In this document: piece after piece, positions 18,732 to 29,309 of the stretch
Layout of the letters: each line of letters opens with the position of its first letter
How positions within the stretch are numbered: the first letter of the stretch is position 1
Assembly (NCBI RefSeq): GCF_018881975.1
Contig: NZ_JACVPJ010000012.1
Coordinates: forward strand, 1 to 59,863
DNA length: 59,863 bases
Reading direction: 5' to 3'
Origin: Polynucleobacter sp. JS-Safj-400b-B2
GTDB lineage: Bacteria; Pseudomonadota; Gammaproteobacteria; Burkholderiales; Burkholderiaceae
Notes under the pieces: model-generated
The model's database searches: none
Told to the model about the DNA's origin: nothing
The model's input: only the letters and a program-made list of their open reading frames with translations
Translations under genes and position numbers: made by a program

Positions 18732-19030
18732 ATTTCCCTTAATTTCATTTAATTGTTTGAAGATTTAGAGAATAAAAATCAAAATCATTTGAATCTGTCG
18801 GTAAACCCTTAAAGCAGAGTAGGAAAGTTCTTATTAATTCTGTTTATTAGGGAAATACCCCCAATTCCCATGAAATCAGGGAAAGCCCTTTATGTATCCA
18901 TGGCTATTCGTGTTAAATTAGTGATGTAGCAACAGTATTCGCACAGATCAATTCGCCAAACGGTCGAGCCGTGTAACGAATGGTTTTAACCACAGTTTTT
19001 ATTCGGGAAACCCGATGAAAGGTGAGCATC
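18732..19030. other. Divergent intergenic region upstream of sucA
   Basis: This 299-bp gap separates the minus-strand HTH gene from sucA. I see no open frame of interest and no RNA gene. It is AT-rich, especially near 18760-18790, and must hold promoters for both directions, but I could not assign convincing -35/-10 pairs. An AAAGGTGAG ribosome site lies just before the sucA ATG. Confidence 0.5.
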
Positions 19031-21886
19031 ATGATGCAGGATCAAAGAGATAACTCCTATCTCTTCGGCGGAAACGCACCCTACGTAGAGGAACTCTACG
19101 AATCCTACTTGCACGATCCAGCTTCTGTAGCTGACCATTGGCGAGATTATTTCGATAACGTGAAACAAGTTCCAGCAGTTGACGGTTCATCTCGAACTGA
19201 CATTGCCCATGGACCAATTGTTGCTTCATTTGCTGAGCGCGCAAAGCAAGGCCCCATCAGAACGATTTCTGATTCGGCTGACTCAGAGATGGGTCGCAAA
19301 CGCGTTGCTGTTCAGCAGTTAATTGCCGCATATCGTAACGTCGGTAATCGCTGGGCAAATTTAGATCCATTGAAGCGGACAGAGCGCCAGGACATTCCTG
19401 AGTTAGATCCCGCTTTCTATGGTTTTACTGACGGCGATATGGATATCGTCTTCAATACTAGTAATACATTCTTCGGTAGAAACGAAATGTCCTTGCGCGA
19501 TTTGCTTCAAGCATTGCGCGAGACTTACTGCGGCACGATTGGTGTCGAGTTCATGTTTATTGCTGACCAGAAAATTAAGAAGTGGTGGCAAGAAAAATTA
19601 GAGTCCATTCGCTCAACCCCACAATTTAATGTGGAAGAGAAGCGTCAAATCTTGGATCGCGTAACCGCTGCCGAAGGTCTGGAGCGTTATCTTCAGGCTA
19701 AATATGTTGGTCAAAAACGCTTCTCCCTTGAGGGTGGCGAAAGCTTTATTGCCTGTATGGATGAGCTGATCCGTGACTCTGGCAACAAAGGCATTCAAGA
19801 GATGGTGATTGGTATGGCCCACCGGGGTCGCCTTAACGTATTGATTAATACATTAGGCAAGATGCCAAAAGACTTATTTGCCGAGTTTGAGCATAAGGGT
19901 CCAGAAACATTGCTTGCAGGCGACGTTAAATACCATCAAGGTTTCTCTAGTGATATTTCGACTCCTGGTGGTCCGGTTCACTTGTCATTGGCATTTAACC
20001 CATCTCATTTAGAAATCGTTAACCCGGTAGTTGAGGGTTCTGCACGTGCTCGTATGGAGCGTCGTGGTGATATGTTGGGTGAGCAAGTAATGCCAGTCCT
20101 AGTTCACGGTGATGCTGCGATTGCAGGTCAGGGTGTGATGCAAGAAACATTGGCGATGTCGGAAGTTCGTGGCTACTCCACTGGTGGTACGGTTCACATT
20201 GTCATTAACAACCAAATTGGTTTCACAACATCAGATCCACGTGATTTGCGCTCAAGCTTGTATTGCACAGACATCATGAAGATTGTGGATGCCCCTGTGT
20301 TGCACGTGAATGGTGATGATCCTGAAGCGGTGGTATTGGCAACGAAGTTGGCTGTTGAGTTCCGCATGAAGTTTCATAAGGATGTTGCGATTGACATCAT
20401 CTGCTTCCGTAAGCTTGGCCATAACGAGCAAGATACGCCAGCAATGACTCAACCATTGATGTACAAAATCATTGCTGCGCACCCAGGTACCCGTAAGTTA
20501 TATGCTGATAAATTAGAAGCTCAAGGTGTATTACCTGCTGGCACAGGCGATCTGATGGTCAAAGAGTATCGCGCTGCCATGGACGAAGGCAAGCAGACTT
20601 CAGATCCAGTCTTGAGTAACTTCAAAGGTAAATTTGCAGTGGATTGGTCTCCATTCCTTAATAAGAAGTGGACCGATGAATCCGATACAGCGATTCCATT
20701 AACTGAGTGGAAGCGCCTAGCTGAAAAGATTTCTACTATTCCAGAGGGTTTCAAGGCGCATCCATTAGTAGCTAAGGTATTTAATGACCGTGCCGCTATG
20801 GGTCGTGGCGAAATTAATGTTGACTGGGGTATGGGTGAGCATATGGCTTTCGCATCCTTGGTTGCTAGTGGCTATCCAGTTCGTTTATCTGGCGAAGATA
20901 GCGGACGCGGTACCTTTACTCACCGCCATGCGGTCTTGCATGAGCAAAACCGTGAGAAGTGGGATACCGGTACTTACATCGCTCTTCAGCATGTGACTAA
21001 AGATCAAGCGCCATTTGTGGTGATTGACTCCATTCTTTCTGAAGAAGCTGTGCTTGGTTTTGAATATGGCTATGCCGCCGCAGAACCAAATACTCTAACT
21101 ATTTGGGAGGCTCAGTTTGGCGACTTCGCTAACGGTGCACAAGTGGTTATTGACCAGTTCATCGCGTCAGGTGAAGTGAAGTGGGGTCGTGCCAATGGTT
21201 TAGTCATGATGTTGCCGCACGGCTATGAAGGCCAAGGTCCAGAGCATTCCTCTGCACGTCTTGAGCGCTTTATGCAGCTATGTGCTGATACCAATATGCA
21301 AGTAATTCAGCCAACAACAGCGGCGCAAATCTTCCATGTCTTGCGTCGTCAGATGATTCGTCAGTTCCGTAAACCGCTGATCTTGATGACTCCAAAATCA
21401 TTGTTGCGCAATAAAGAAGCTGCATCACCTTTGTCTGAATTTACTAAAGGTGGTTTCCAAACCATTATTGGTGAGCGTGATGATTCTATCGATGCTAAAC
21501 AAGTAACTCGTTTGGTAATGTGCTCCGGTAAGGTCTATTACGACTTGGTTAAGCAGCGCACTGAGAAGAAGATTGGTGATGTTGCCATTATTCGCTTGGA
21601 GCAACTGTATCCATTCCCGCACAAAGCATTGATTGCTGAGTTGAAGAAATATCCAAAATTGGAAGACGTAGTGTGGTGTCAAGATGAGCCACAAAACCAA
21701 GGCGCTTGGTTCTTTGTACAGCACAACATCTTGGAAAACATGTCTGATGGTATGAAGTTGGGCTATGCGGGCCGTCCTGCATCAGCATCACCAGCTTGTG
21801 GTTACGCCCATCTCCACCAAGAACAGCAGAAGTCTTTATTGAATGCGGCGTTTGCCAAGCTCAAAGGTTACGTGATCACGAAATAA
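19031..21886 (+). CDS. sucA: 2-oxoglutarate dehydrogenase E1 component
   Basis: This thiamine-diphosphate enzyme decarboxylates 2-oxoglutarate in the TCA cycle and passes the succinyl group to SucB. The ~951-residue protein has the N-terminal E2-binding helix region (SYLFGGNAPYVEELYESYL), the substrate region IGMAHRGRLNVL, the ThDP/Mg motif near GDAAIAGQGVMQETLAMS, and HNEQDTPAMTQP. The ATG at 19031 follows AAAGGTGAG with good spacing; a GTG at 19022 lies within that site. sucB and lpdA follow in one operon. Confidence 0.96.
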   Translation: MMQDQRDNSYLFGGNAPYVEELYESYLHDPASVADHWRDYFDNVKQVPAVDGSSRTDIAHGPIVASFAERAKQGPIRTISDSADSEMGRKRVAVQQLIAAYRNVGNRWANLDPLKRTERQDIPELDPAFYGFTDGDMDIVFNTSNTFFGRNEMSLRDLLQALRETYCGTIGVEFMFIADQKIKKWWQEKLESIRSTPQFNVEEKRQILDRVTAAEGLERYLQAKYVGQKRFSLEGGESFIACMDELIRDSGNKGIQEMVIGMAHRGRLNVLINTLGKMPKDLFAEFEHKGPETLLAGDVKYHQGFSSDISTPGGPVHLSLAFNPSHLEIVNPVVEGSARARMERRGDMLGEQVMPVLVHGDAAIAGQGVMQETLAMSEVRGYSTGGTVHIVINNQIGFTTSDPRDLRSSLYCTDIMKIVDAPVLHVNGDDPEAVVLATKLAVEFRMKFHKDVAIDIICFRKLGHNEQDTPAMTQPLMYKIIAAHPGTRKLYADKLEAQGVLPAGTGDLMVKEYRAAMDEGKQTSDPVLSNFKGKFAVDWSPFLNKKWTDESDTAIPLTEWKRLAEKISTIPEGFKAHPLVAKVFNDRAAMGRGEINVDWGMGEHMAFASLVASGYPVRLSGEDSGRGTFTHRHAVLHEQNREKWDTGTYIALQHVTKDQAPFVVIDSILSEEAVLGFEYGYAAAEPNTLTIWEAQFGDFANGAQVVIDQFIASGEVKWGRANGLVMMLPHGYEGQGPEHSSARLERFMQLCADTNMQVIQPTTAAQIFHVLRRQMIRQFRKPLILMTPKSLLRNKEAASPLSEFTKGGFQTIIGERDDSIDAKQVTRLVMCSGKVYYDLVKQRTEKKIGDVAIIRLEQLYPFPHKALIAELKKYPKLEDVVWCQDEPQNQGAWFFVQHNILENMSDGMKLGYAGRPASASPACGYAHLHQEQQKSLLNAAFAKLKGYVITK

Positions 21887-21926
21887 TCGTTTTCATAATT
21901 GAACATACATATAAACAGGATTAATC

Positions 21927-23132
21927 ATGGCTATTTTCGAAGTTAAAGTTCCACAACTCTCAGAGTCAGTTGCTGAAGCAACTTTGTTGCAATGGAAAAA
22001 GAAAGTTGGCGACGCCGTAGGTCAAGACGAGATCTTGATCGAAATCGAAACCGATAAAGTGGTTCTCGAAGTCCCAGCTCCTTCAGCTGGTGTTTTGACA
22101 GAAATCATCGTTGCCGATGGTGGTACTGTAGTTGCTGAGCAGTTGATTGCAAAGATTGATAGCACTGCTGTCGCAACCGCCGCTCCGGCCGCACCGGTAC
22201 CCGCAGCTGCTCCTGCAGCTGCAGCCCCAGCAAAAGCAGCAGCACCTGCTGCTAAAGCTGGCGCAGCCGCCGCTCCTTCAGCAGCAAAAATTCTGGCAGA
22301 AAAAAATATCGATGCTGGTCAAGTTGCCGGTTCTGGTCGTGATGGCCGTATCACTAAAGGTGATGCATTAAATGCTTCTGCTGGTGGCGCTAAGTCTGCT
22401 GCATTGCCAAGTGCACCAATTCCAATGGGTGATCGCCCAGAAGAGCGAGTGCCAATGAGCCGTTTGCGCGCTCGTATTGCTGAGCGTTTGTTAGAGTCCC
22501 AAGCAAATAACGCTATCCTGACTACATTTAATGAAGTCAATATGGGTCCAGTGATTGCATTGCGTAATAAATACAAAGATCAGTTTGAGAAGACTCATGG
22601 CGTGAAGTTAGGCTTTATGTCTTTCTTCGTTAAAGCAGCAACTCACGCTTTGAAGAAATTCCCACTCTTGAACGCTTCTGTTGATGGCAATGACATCGTT
22701 TACCACGGTTACTTTGATATCGGTATTGCAGTGAGCTCACCACGCGGCTTGGTAGTTCCAATTTTGCGTGATGTTGACCAAATGAATTTGGCTGATATCG
22801 AGAAGAAGATCGCTGAGTTCGGCGCTAAGGCTCGCGATGGAAAATTGTCTATTGAAGAGTTGACTGGCGGTACATTCTCCATCTCTAACGGTGGCGTATT
22901 CGGCTCTATGCTTTCTACTCCGATCATCAACCCACCACAATCTGCAATCTTGGGTATCCATGCAACTAAAGACCGTGCTGTAGTTGAAAATGGTCAAGTG
23001 GTTGTTCGCCCAATTAACTACTTAGCTTTGTCATACGATCACCGCATCATCGACGGTCGCGAGGCTGTGCTCGGTTTGGTTGCTATGAAGGATGCTTTAG
23101 AAGATCCTTCACGTCTTCTCCTTGATTTGTAA
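21927..23132 (+). CDS. sucB: Dihydrolipoamide succinyltransferase (E2 of 2-oxoglutarate dehydrogenase)
   Basis: E2 transfers succinyl from E1 to CoA via a lipoyl-lysine. The 401-residue protein has one lipoyl domain (~1-77; lipoylation motif [11 protein letters not shown]), a long Ala/Pro-rich flexible linker (~80-115), an E1/E3-binding domain ([28 protein letters not shown] is its core) and a catalytic domain ending in the active-site motif [17 protein letters not shown] precedes the ATG. It is 40 bp after sucA and 12 bp before lpdA. Confidence 0.96.
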   Translation: MAIFEVKVPQLSESVAEATLLQWKKKVGDAVGQDEILIEIETDKVVLEVPAPSAGVLTEIIVADGGTVVAEQLIAKIDSTAVATAAPAAPVPAAAPAAAAPAKAAAPAAKAGAAAAPSAAKILAEKNIDAGQVAGSGRDGRITKGDALNASAGGAKSAALPSAPIPMGDRPEERVPMSRLRARIAERLLESQANNAILTTFNEVNMGPVIALRNKYKDQFEKTHGVKLGFMSFFVKAATHALKKFPLLNASVDGNDIVYHGYFDIGIAVSSPRGLVVPILRDVDQMNLADIEKKIAEFGAKARDGKLSIEELTGGTFSISNGGVFGSMLSTPIINPPQSAILGIHATKDRAVVENGQVVVRPINYLALSYDHRIIDGREAVLGLVAMKDALEDPSRLLLDL

Positions 23133-23144
23133 GAAGGGAAGATC

Positions 23145-24581
23145 ATGAGCCAAGCTTTTGACGTAGTAGTAATTGGTGGTGGCCCTGGTGGCTATATTGC
23201 CGCAATTCGTGCAGCGCAACTCGGCTTTAAGGTTGCCTGTGCTGAATCTCAATCCTATGATGACCCTAAAGGTGAGCCCCGCTTGGGCGGCACTTGCTTA
23301 AACGTTGGCTGTATTCCTTCTAAAGCCTTGCTGGCATCTTCTGAAGAGTTTGAGAAGATTAACCATCACGCTGCCGACCATGGAATTAAAGTTGGTGCAG
23401 TTAGCATCGACACTGGCAAGATGATTGCCCGCAAAGATGACATCGTTACCAAGATGACTGGTGGTATTCAGTACTTGTTCCGCAAGAACAAAATCACCTT
23501 GTTAAAAGGTTACGCTTCATTTGAGGGTAAGGGTGCAGATGGTTATCAAGTGAAGATTGATGGCAAAGATAAAGAAACAGTTACTGCAAAGAATGTGATT
23601 ATTGCTACTGGTTCTAAGGCCCGTCACCTCCCAGGGATTGCTGTTGACAATGTCTTGATCTGCGATAACGAAGGCGCTCTGAAGTTTGACTCCGCCCCCA
23701 AGAAAATGGGTGTCATCGGTGCCGGTGTCATCGGCTTGGAGTTGGGTTCTGTATGGCGCCGTCTCGGTGCTGAAGTGACTGTACTTGAAGCTATGCCTTC
23801 ATTCTTGGGTGCTTGCGATATTGGTATTGCAAAAGAAGCCCAAAAGCTCTTCGCTAATCAAGGCTTAGATATTCATACTGGCGTGAAGATTGGCGATGTT
23901 AAAGCAGATAAAAAAGGTGTAGTAGTAAATTACACCGATAGCGCTGGTAAAGCTGCTAAGTTGGAATGCGATCGTTTAATTGTTTCTGTTGGTCGTGTAC
24001 CCAATACTGATAAATTAGGTTTAGACAAAATTGGCCTCAAAGTGGATGAGCGTGGTTTCATTCCAATTGATGATCACACTTGTGCTACTGCAGCTCCAGG
24101 CGTTTACGCTGTTGGTGACGTAGTGCGTGGCCCAATGTTGGCACACAAAGCAGAAGACGAAGGTGTCTTGGTTGCTGAAGTGATTGCTGGTCAAAAACCC
24201 CATATTGATTACAACTGCATTCCTTGGGTTATCTATACTGACCCTGAAATTGCATGGGTTGGTAAGACTGAACAAGCACTCAAAGAGGCTGGCATTGCTT
24301 ATAAAGCGGGTCAGTTCCCATTTGCTGCTAATGGCCGTGCCTTAGGTATGGGTCGTGCTGATGGTTTCATCAAAGTGTTGGCTGATGCTAAGACTGATGA
24401 GATTCTTGGCGTACACATCATCGGCGCTAATGCATCTGACTTAATTGCAGAGGCAGCGGTTGCGATGGAATTTAAAGCAGCAGCAGAAGATATTGCTCGT
24501 ATCTGTCATGCACATCCAAGTTTGTCTGAAGTGATGCGCGAAGCGGCATTGGCGACAGACTCACGTGCATTAAATATGTAA
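23145..24581 (+). CDS. lpdA: Dihydrolipoyl dehydrogenase (E3)
   Basis: E3 reoxidises dihydrolipoamide with NAD+. The 478-residue flavoprotein has the FAD motif GGGPGGYIAAIRAAQLG, the redox disulfide GGTCLNVGCIPSKALL (~50-65), the NAD-binding GAGVIGLELGSVWRRLG, a second FAD segment GVYAVGDVVRGPMLAHKAEDEG and the C-terminal HAHPSLSE with the catalytic His-Glu pair. AAGGGAAG precedes the ATG. It ends the sucAB-lpd unit, and zapE starts at the very next base. Confidence 0.96.
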   Translation: MSQAFDVVVIGGGPGGYIAAIRAAQLGFKVACAESQSYDDPKGEPRLGGTCLNVGCIPSKALLASSEEFEKINHHAADHGIKVGAVSIDTGKMIARKDDIVTKMTGGIQYLFRKNKITLLKGYASFEGKGADGYQVKIDGKDKETVTAKNVIIATGSKARHLPGIAVDNVLICDNEGALKFDSAPKKMGVIGAGVIGLELGSVWRRLGAEVTVLEAMPSFLGACDIGIAKEAQKLFANQGLDIHTGVKIGDVKADKKGVVVNYTDSAGKAAKLECDRLIVSVGRVPNTDKLGLDKIGLKVDERGFIPIDDHTCATAAPGVYAVGDVVRGPMLAHKAEDEGVLVAEVIAGQKPHIDYNCIPWVIYTDPEIAWVGKTEQALKEAGIAYKAGQFPFAANGRALGMGRADGFIKVLADAKTDEILGVHIIGANASDLIAEAAVAMEFKAAAEDIARICHAHPSLSEVMREAALATDSRALNM

Positions 24582-25685
24582 TTGAAAACCATTGAGTTTT
24601 ACCAACAAGAGTTAAAGGCGCGTGGGTATCACAGTGATCCCGCGCAGCTTCGTGCTGTTGAGCGTCTTCAGGAGTGTGAAGACGAATGGATTGCTTACAA
24701 AGAAATCCGCAGCAATACCTTAAAGAAGAAGATATTCAAACCAACACTACCCAGAGGCTTGTATCTGTGGGGTGGGGTAGGGCGTGGCAAATCTTTCTTA
24801 ATGGACTGCTTCTATGCAGCCTCCCCTTTAGAAAAGAAAATCCGTATTCACTTTCATGAGTTCATGCGGGAAGTGCATCGTGAGTTGCATGAGCTTTCAG
24901 GAATGGCAGATCCGCTAGATGAATTAGCAAAGCGGATTTCTAATCGTTATCGTCTCATATGCTTTGATGAGTTTCACATTAATGATATCGCTGATGCGAT
25001 GATTTTGTATCGCCTACTTGATGCACTTTTTGTGGATCGTGTGCAATTTGTGATGACATCAAACTATCGCCCCGATCAACTCTATCCAAATGGATTGCAT
25101 CGCGATAGATTAATTCCTGCTATTAAGCTACTGGAAGAAAAGCTCGATGTTCTAAATGTAGATGCAGGTAATGATTACCGCCGTGTACAGATGGCGCAAG
25201 TTGAAGCCTATCTCACTCCGGTTAATGCGGAAACACAAACAACCCTTGGTCAAATGTTTCAAACCCTGATTGGCAATCAAAAAGAGGCCCGCAATCCCGT
25301 CTTAAATATTGAGTCTCGTGAGTTACGTCCCTTGCACATGGCCGATGGCGTAGTGTGGTTTGACTTCAAGACCCTCTGTTGCGGCCCGCGTTCCCAAAAT
25401 GACTATCTTGAAATTGCAAACCAATTTCATACGGTGATTCTGTCGGGGGTGCCCTATATGCCCCCCAGAATGACTAATGAAGCCCGTCGCTTTATATGGT
25501 TAATCGACGTCTTATACGACCATAAGATCAAATTAATCATCTCTGCAGAGGTTCCAGCCCCCGATTTGTACACAGAGGGCCAAATTACTGCGGAATTCTC
25601 CCGAACCGTATCCCGTTTGATCGAGATGCAGTCTCGTGACTACCTCGATGCACCGCGCCGGGTAATTGATACCAGCTTGACCTAA
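24582..25685 (+). CDS. zapE: Cell division protein ZapE (AFG1-family ATPase), TTG start
   Basis: ZapE is an AAA+-like ATPase that associates with the Z-ring late in division. The 367-residue product has the Walker A motif GGVGRGKSFLMD (~65), Walker B ICFDEFHINDIADA (~128) and MTSNYRPDQLYPNGLHR. The start appears to be TTG directly after the lpdA TAA: the N-terminus from here (KTIEFYQQELKARGY) matches the family, and no ATG or GTG lies nearby in frame. No ribosome site of its own is visible, so reinitiation after lpdA is likely. Confidence 0.9.
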   Translation: MKTIEFYQQELKARGYHSDPAQLRAVERLQECEDEWIAYKEIRSNTLKKKIFKPTLPRGLYLWGGVGRGKSFLMDCFYAASPLEKKIRIHFHEFMREVHRELHELSGMADPLDELAKRISNRYRLICFDEFHINDIADAMILYRLLDALFVDRVQFVMTSNYRPDQLYPNGLHRDRLIPAIKLLEEKLDVLNVDAGNDYRRVQMAQVEAYLTPVNAETQTTLGQMFQTLIGNQKEARNPVLNIESRELRPLHMADGVVWFDFKTLCCGPRSQNDYLEIANQFHTVILSGVPYMPPRMTNEARRFIWLIDVLYDHKIKLIISAEVPAPDLYTEGQITAEFSRTVSRLIEMQSRDYLDAPRRVIDTSLT

Positions 25686-25694
25686 AATAAGGTC

Positions 25695-26546
25695 ATGAGC
25701 AGCTTTTCACCCCTCAATGCCGATTTACATTGCCATTCAGTGATTTCTGACGGGACTTTGACGCCTGAGGATTTAGCTGAGCGCGCCAAGGCAAATGGCG
25801 TCCATTTGTGGGCGCTGACCGATCATGACGAGCTGGGTGGGCAAAAGCGTGCGCGTGAAGCGGCAAGCACTTTAAACATGGATTACCTTGCCGGCGTAGA
25901 AATCTCGGTTACTTGGATGGGTGAGACCATTCACATTGTTGGTCTTGGAATTGATGCGGACCATATTGGAATTATTGAAGGCTTGCGTCGTACGCGTGAT
26001 GGTCGGGCAAATCGTGCGCAACTGATGGCCGAGCAATTATTAAAAGCAGGTATTCCTGGCGCTTATGAGGGCGCACTGCATTTTGCTGGCAATCATGAAT
26101 TGATTTCCAGAACTCACTTTGCTCGCTTCTTGGTGGAGCAGGGCGTCTGCCGTAACACTGAGCACGTATTTAAAAATTATTTGATTGAGGGTAAGCCAGG
26201 ATATGTTCCCCATCAATGGGCTACGCTAGATAACGCTGTCCATTGGATTAAGTCTGCAGGTGGTGTTGCTGTGATTGCCCACCCCGGTCGTTACAGCAGG
26301 TTGAATGACATGCAAATGGATGAGCTCTATAAGCACTTTAAGGACATTGGAGGCTTGGCCATTGAAGTGATTACGGGAAGTCATAGTCCAGATCAATACA
26401 AAACTTTTGCAAAGATTGCGCAGCAATATGGCTTCTTGGCTTCTCGTGGTTCGGATTTTCACGATCCGAAAGAGAGTCATATTGATTTGGGTAACTTGCC
26501 TCACTTACCAGACCATCTCACTCCGGTTTGGTCTGCTTTTCACTAA
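25695..26546 (+). CDS. rnm: PHP-domain exoribonuclease (RNase AM / TrpH family)
   Basis: This 283-residue PHP protein has metal-ligand motifs ADLHCHSVISDGTLTPEDL at the N-terminus, ALTDHDELGG, GVEISVTW, VIAHPGRYSRL and a C-terminal RGSDFHDP. The YciV/TrpH group is known as a 5'-3' exonuclease on 3',5'-bisphosphate nucleotides and RNA (RNase AM). It starts 9 bp after zapE and precedes trpS, the same context that gave the old name TrpH. The family is certain; the symbol is transferred by homology. Confidence 0.85.
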   Translation: MSSFSPLNADLHCHSVISDGTLTPEDLAERAKANGVHLWALTDHDELGGQKRAREAASTLNMDYLAGVEISVTWMGETIHIVGLGIDADHIGIIEGLRRTRDGRANRAQLMAEQLLKAGIPGAYEGALHFAGNHELISRTHFARFLVEQGVCRNTEHVFKNYLIEGKPGYVPHQWATLDNAVHWIKSAGGVAVIAHPGRYSRLNDMQMDELYKHFKDIGGLAIEVITGSHSPDQYKTFAKIAQQYGFLASRGSDFHDPKESHIDLGNLPHLPDHLTPVWSAFH

Positions 26547-26583
26547 TCTATTAATTACTTAACCATTTAGAAAAAGAATACAG

Positions 26584-27786
26584 ATGTTTGCTGAACGCGT
26601 TCTCTCTGGCATGCGACCAACTGGTAGCTTGCACCTTGGTCATTACCACGGTGTTTTAAAGAACTGGGTGCGCTTGCAGTCCGAGTACCCTTGTTTCTTT
26701 TTTGTGGCCGATTGGCATGCATTAACTACCCATTACGAGACTCCGGATGTCATCGAGCAATCCGTATGGGAAATGGTGATTGATTGGTTGGCAACTGGCG
26801 TAGATCCAAATCAGGCAACTTTGTTTATTCAAAGCAAAGTGCCAGAACACGCTGAACTCTTTTTATTGCTCTCCATGGGAACCCCTCTAGGCTGGCTGGA
26901 GAGGGTGCCTACCTATAAAGATCAAATCGAGAAACTCAAGGAAAAAGACCTTCAAACTTATGGTTTCTTGGGCTATCCATTGTTGCAAGCTGCTGATATT
27001 TTGATTTATCGCGCACAGTTTGTGCCCGTAGGCGAAGATCAGGTGCCGCACGTAGAAATGACTCGTGAAGTGGCCCGACGCTTTAACTATCTGTATGGCC
27101 GCGAGCCAGGCTTTGAAGAAAAAGCTTTAGAGGCTGTCAAGAAGCTTGGTAGTAAACGTGCCAAGATGTATGCCGAATTACGCGTTGCTTTTCAGGAGCG
27201 TGGTGACGATGAGGCCTTGGAGCAAGCTAAGGCCCTGTTGCAGGAAGCACAAAGTCTATCTATGGCTGATCGCGAGAGACTCTTTGGTTTCTTGGAAGGT
27301 TCTCGCAAAATTATTCTTCCTGAACCCCAAGCGTTGCTAACAACTGCATCACGTATGCCTGGCATTGATGGACAGAAGATGTCTAAGTCCTATGGAAATA
27401 CTATTAGCATTCGTGAAAATCCAGAAGACGTGATTAAAAAGATCCGGACTATGCCTACTGATCCTGCTCGTGTCCGCAGAACCGATGCGGGTGACCCAGC
27501 GCGTTGTCCTGTATGGCAACTGCATACCGTGTACTCGAATGATGAGACAAAACAATGGGTTGATAAGGGGTGTAAATCGGCAGGTATTGGCTGCTTAGAG
27601 TGTAAGCAGCCTGTCATTGACGCTATTCTGGCAGAACAACAGCCGATGTTTGAGCGTGCTCAGAAGTACCTAGATGACCCAAGTTTGCTGCGCTCCATCA
27701 TTGCTGATGGCTGCGATAAAGCGCGTAAGGTTGCACAAGAAACCATGCGAGAGGTTCGCGAAGCTATGGGTCTTGCTTACGATTGA
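26584..27786 (+). CDS. trpS: Tryptophanyl-tRNA synthetase
   Basis: This class I synthetase charges tRNA-Trp. The 400-residue protein is longer than the E. coli enzyme (~334) but fits the betaproteobacterial form with an insertion around residues 180-260. HIGH-type motif HLGHYHG is near residue 18 and the KMSKS loop GQKMSKSYGN near 262. GCLECKQPVIDAIL near the C-terminus is typical of this subgroup. It follows the PHP gene by 37 bp. Confidence 0.95.
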   Translation: MFAERVLSGMRPTGSLHLGHYHGVLKNWVRLQSEYPCFFFVADWHALTTHYETPDVIEQSVWEMVIDWLATGVDPNQATLFIQSKVPEHAELFLLLSMGTPLGWLERVPTYKDQIEKLKEKDLQTYGFLGYPLLQAADILIYRAQFVPVGEDQVPHVEMTREVARRFNYLYGREPGFEEKALEAVKKLGSKRAKMYAELRVAFQERGDDEALEQAKALLQEAQSLSMADRERLFGFLEGSRKIILPEPQALLTTASRMPGIDGQKMSKSYGNTISIRENPEDVIKKIRTMPTDPARVRRTDAGDPARCPVWQLHTVYSNDETKQWVDKGCKSAGIGCLECKQPVIDAILAEQQPMFERAQKYLDDPSLLRSIIADGCDKARKVAQETMREVREAMGLAYD

Positions 27787-27795
27787 GGATTGACC

Positions 27796-28359
27796 TTGCC
27801 TAATATGCATGATGTGATTGCGAGCGCTTCACCTTGGGTGAGGCGATTTGCACCGCTTATTCCAAAGGATGGGGTGGTTCTAGATTTAGCCTGTGGATCA
27901 GGCCGACACTCTGAGTTGCTGGCTAGTATGGGCTATCAGGTGCTAGCAGTTGATCAGGACATTGAAGCTGTAGAGGCGCTAGGCAATCCATTCATTACCC
28001 CTAAGCGCTTTCATCTTGAAGAGGTCGAATGGCCGCTAATAGGTTCTGAGTTCAGCGCCATTGTGGTGACAAACTATCTTTATCGTCCCCACCTCGATGA
28101 ACTTCCCAAAATGCTGGGAAAAGAGGGTGTTTTGATCTATGAAACCTTTGCCGTGGGTAATGGAGATTTCGGAAGGCCATCAAACCCCAATTTCCTCTTA
28201 AATCCAGGGGAATTGCTTGCTTTTGCCTCCCGCCATGGGCTTTATGTGGCGGCTTATGAGGATATTTACGTGGATCAGCCCAAACCAGCTATGGTTCAGC
28301 GCCTATGTGCTGTAAAAGGTGAGCCAAAACAGCGCATTCCGTTACAATTTCAGGGTTAA
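27796..28359 (+). CDS. SAM-dependent methyltransferase (class I)
   Basis: This ~187-residue protein has the SAM-binding motif [24 protein letters not shown] near residue 30, an acidic end of strand 2 (AVDQD) and [15 protein letters not shown] in motif IV position. It resembles tellurite-resistance/YtxH-type small methyltransferases; the substrate is unknown. The start is uncertain: TTG at 27796 lies six bases after TGAGGA, while ATG at 27805 is farther away. It begins within 10 bp of the trpS stop and is probably co-transcribed with trpS and dapA. Confidence 0.75.
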   Translation: MPNMHDVIASASPWVRRFAPLIPKDGVVLDLACGSGRHSELLASMGYQVLAVDQDIEAVEALGNPFITPKRFHLEEVEWPLIGSEFSAIVVTNYLYRPHLDELPKMLGKEGVLIYETFAVGNGDFGRPSNPNFLLNPGELLAFASRHGLYVAAYEDIYVDQPKPAMVQRLCAVKGEPKQRIPLQFQG

Positions 28360-28385
28360 GACAGCTAAAAATCGGTGCATATTCG

Positions 28386-29309
28386 GTGACAAATACAGCG
28401 CATTCCAAAGGTAGCAAAAAGCCCATAACCGGTAGCATGCCGGCTATTGTTACTCCTATGTTCGAGGATGGCAGTTTGGATTACGTTAGCTTGCGTTCTT
28501 TGTTAGATTGGCATGTATCCGAAGGTACGGATGGCATTGTCATTGTTGGGACAAGTGGCGAGTCTCCAACGGTTTCAGTCGAAGAGCATTGCGAACTGAT
28601 TCGCGTGACGGTAGAGCAGATTGCTGGACGCATTCCGGTAATCGCAGGCACTGGTGGCAACTCAACGATTGAAGCAATTGAATTAACCAAATTTGCTAAG
28701 CAAGTTGGCGCTAATGCTAGCTTGCAAGTAGTGCCGTATTACAACAAGCCGACACAAGATGGCATGTTTGCTCACTTTAAAAAGATTGCTGAGTCAGTTG
28801 ATCTGCCAGTAATTTTGTATAACGTTCCTGGTAGAACGGTCGCCGACTTAGCTGGTGACACTGTGGTTCGTTTAGCGGATGTTCCAGGCATTGTTGGAAT
28901 CAAAGAAGCAACTGGTAGCTTAGAGCGCGGAACCTTATTGATTAATGATCTCAAGCGTGCTGGGCACGAAGACTTTGCGGTGTTTTCTGGTGACGATCTC
29001 ACAGCAGCTATGTTGATGCTGATGGGTGGCAAGGGCAATATCTCTGTAACCGCAAATATTGCCCCACGTTTAATGCACGAACTTTGTGTTGCAGCCATGT
29101 CGGACGATGTGAAGAGAACTCGTGAAATCCAATACCAATTGATTGCAGTTCATAAGGCGATGTTCACTGAAGCTAACCCAATCCCAGTGAAGTGGGCATT
29201 ACACGAAATGGGCAAGATTACTGCTGGCATTCGTTTGCCATTAACACCTTTAAGCAATTCCTTGCGCGAGCCTTTGAAGGCAGCATTAAAACAGGCCAAC
29301 TTATTATGA
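28386..29309 (+). CDS. dapA: 4-hydroxy-tetrahydrodipicolinate synthase
   Basis: DapA condenses pyruvate with aspartate semialdehyde in lysine and meso-diaminopimelate synthesis. The 307-residue TIM-barrel protein contains [11 protein letters not shown] (substrate loop), [13 protein letters not shown] with the catalytic Tyr, and [11 protein letters not shown] with the Schiff-base Lys. The GTG at 28386 gives an N-terminus like other Burkholderiales DapA proteins; an ATG at 28437 is an alternative. The stop overlaps the bamC start (ATGA), so bamC is coupled. Confidence 0.95.
   Translation: MTNTAHSKGSKKPITGSMPAIVTPMFEDGSLDYVSLRSLLDWHVSEGTDGIVIVGTSGESPTVSVEEHCELIRVTVEQIAGRIPVIAGTGGNSTIEAIELTKFAKQVGANASLQVVPYYNKPTQDGMFAHFKKIAESVDLPVILYNVPGRTVADLAGDTVVRLADVPGIVGIKEATGSLERGTLLINDLKRAGHEDFAVFSGDDLTAAMLMLMGGKGNISVTANIAPRLMHELCVAAMSDDVKRTREIQYQLIAVHKAMFTEANPIPVKWALHEMGKITAGIRLPLTPLSNSLREPLKAALKQANLL

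Noticed and set aside
22170..22290. Repetitive GCAGC-rich stretch that looks like a repeat array
   Set aside because: It encodes the Ala/Pro-rich flexible linker of SucB, an ordinary feature of E2 proteins.
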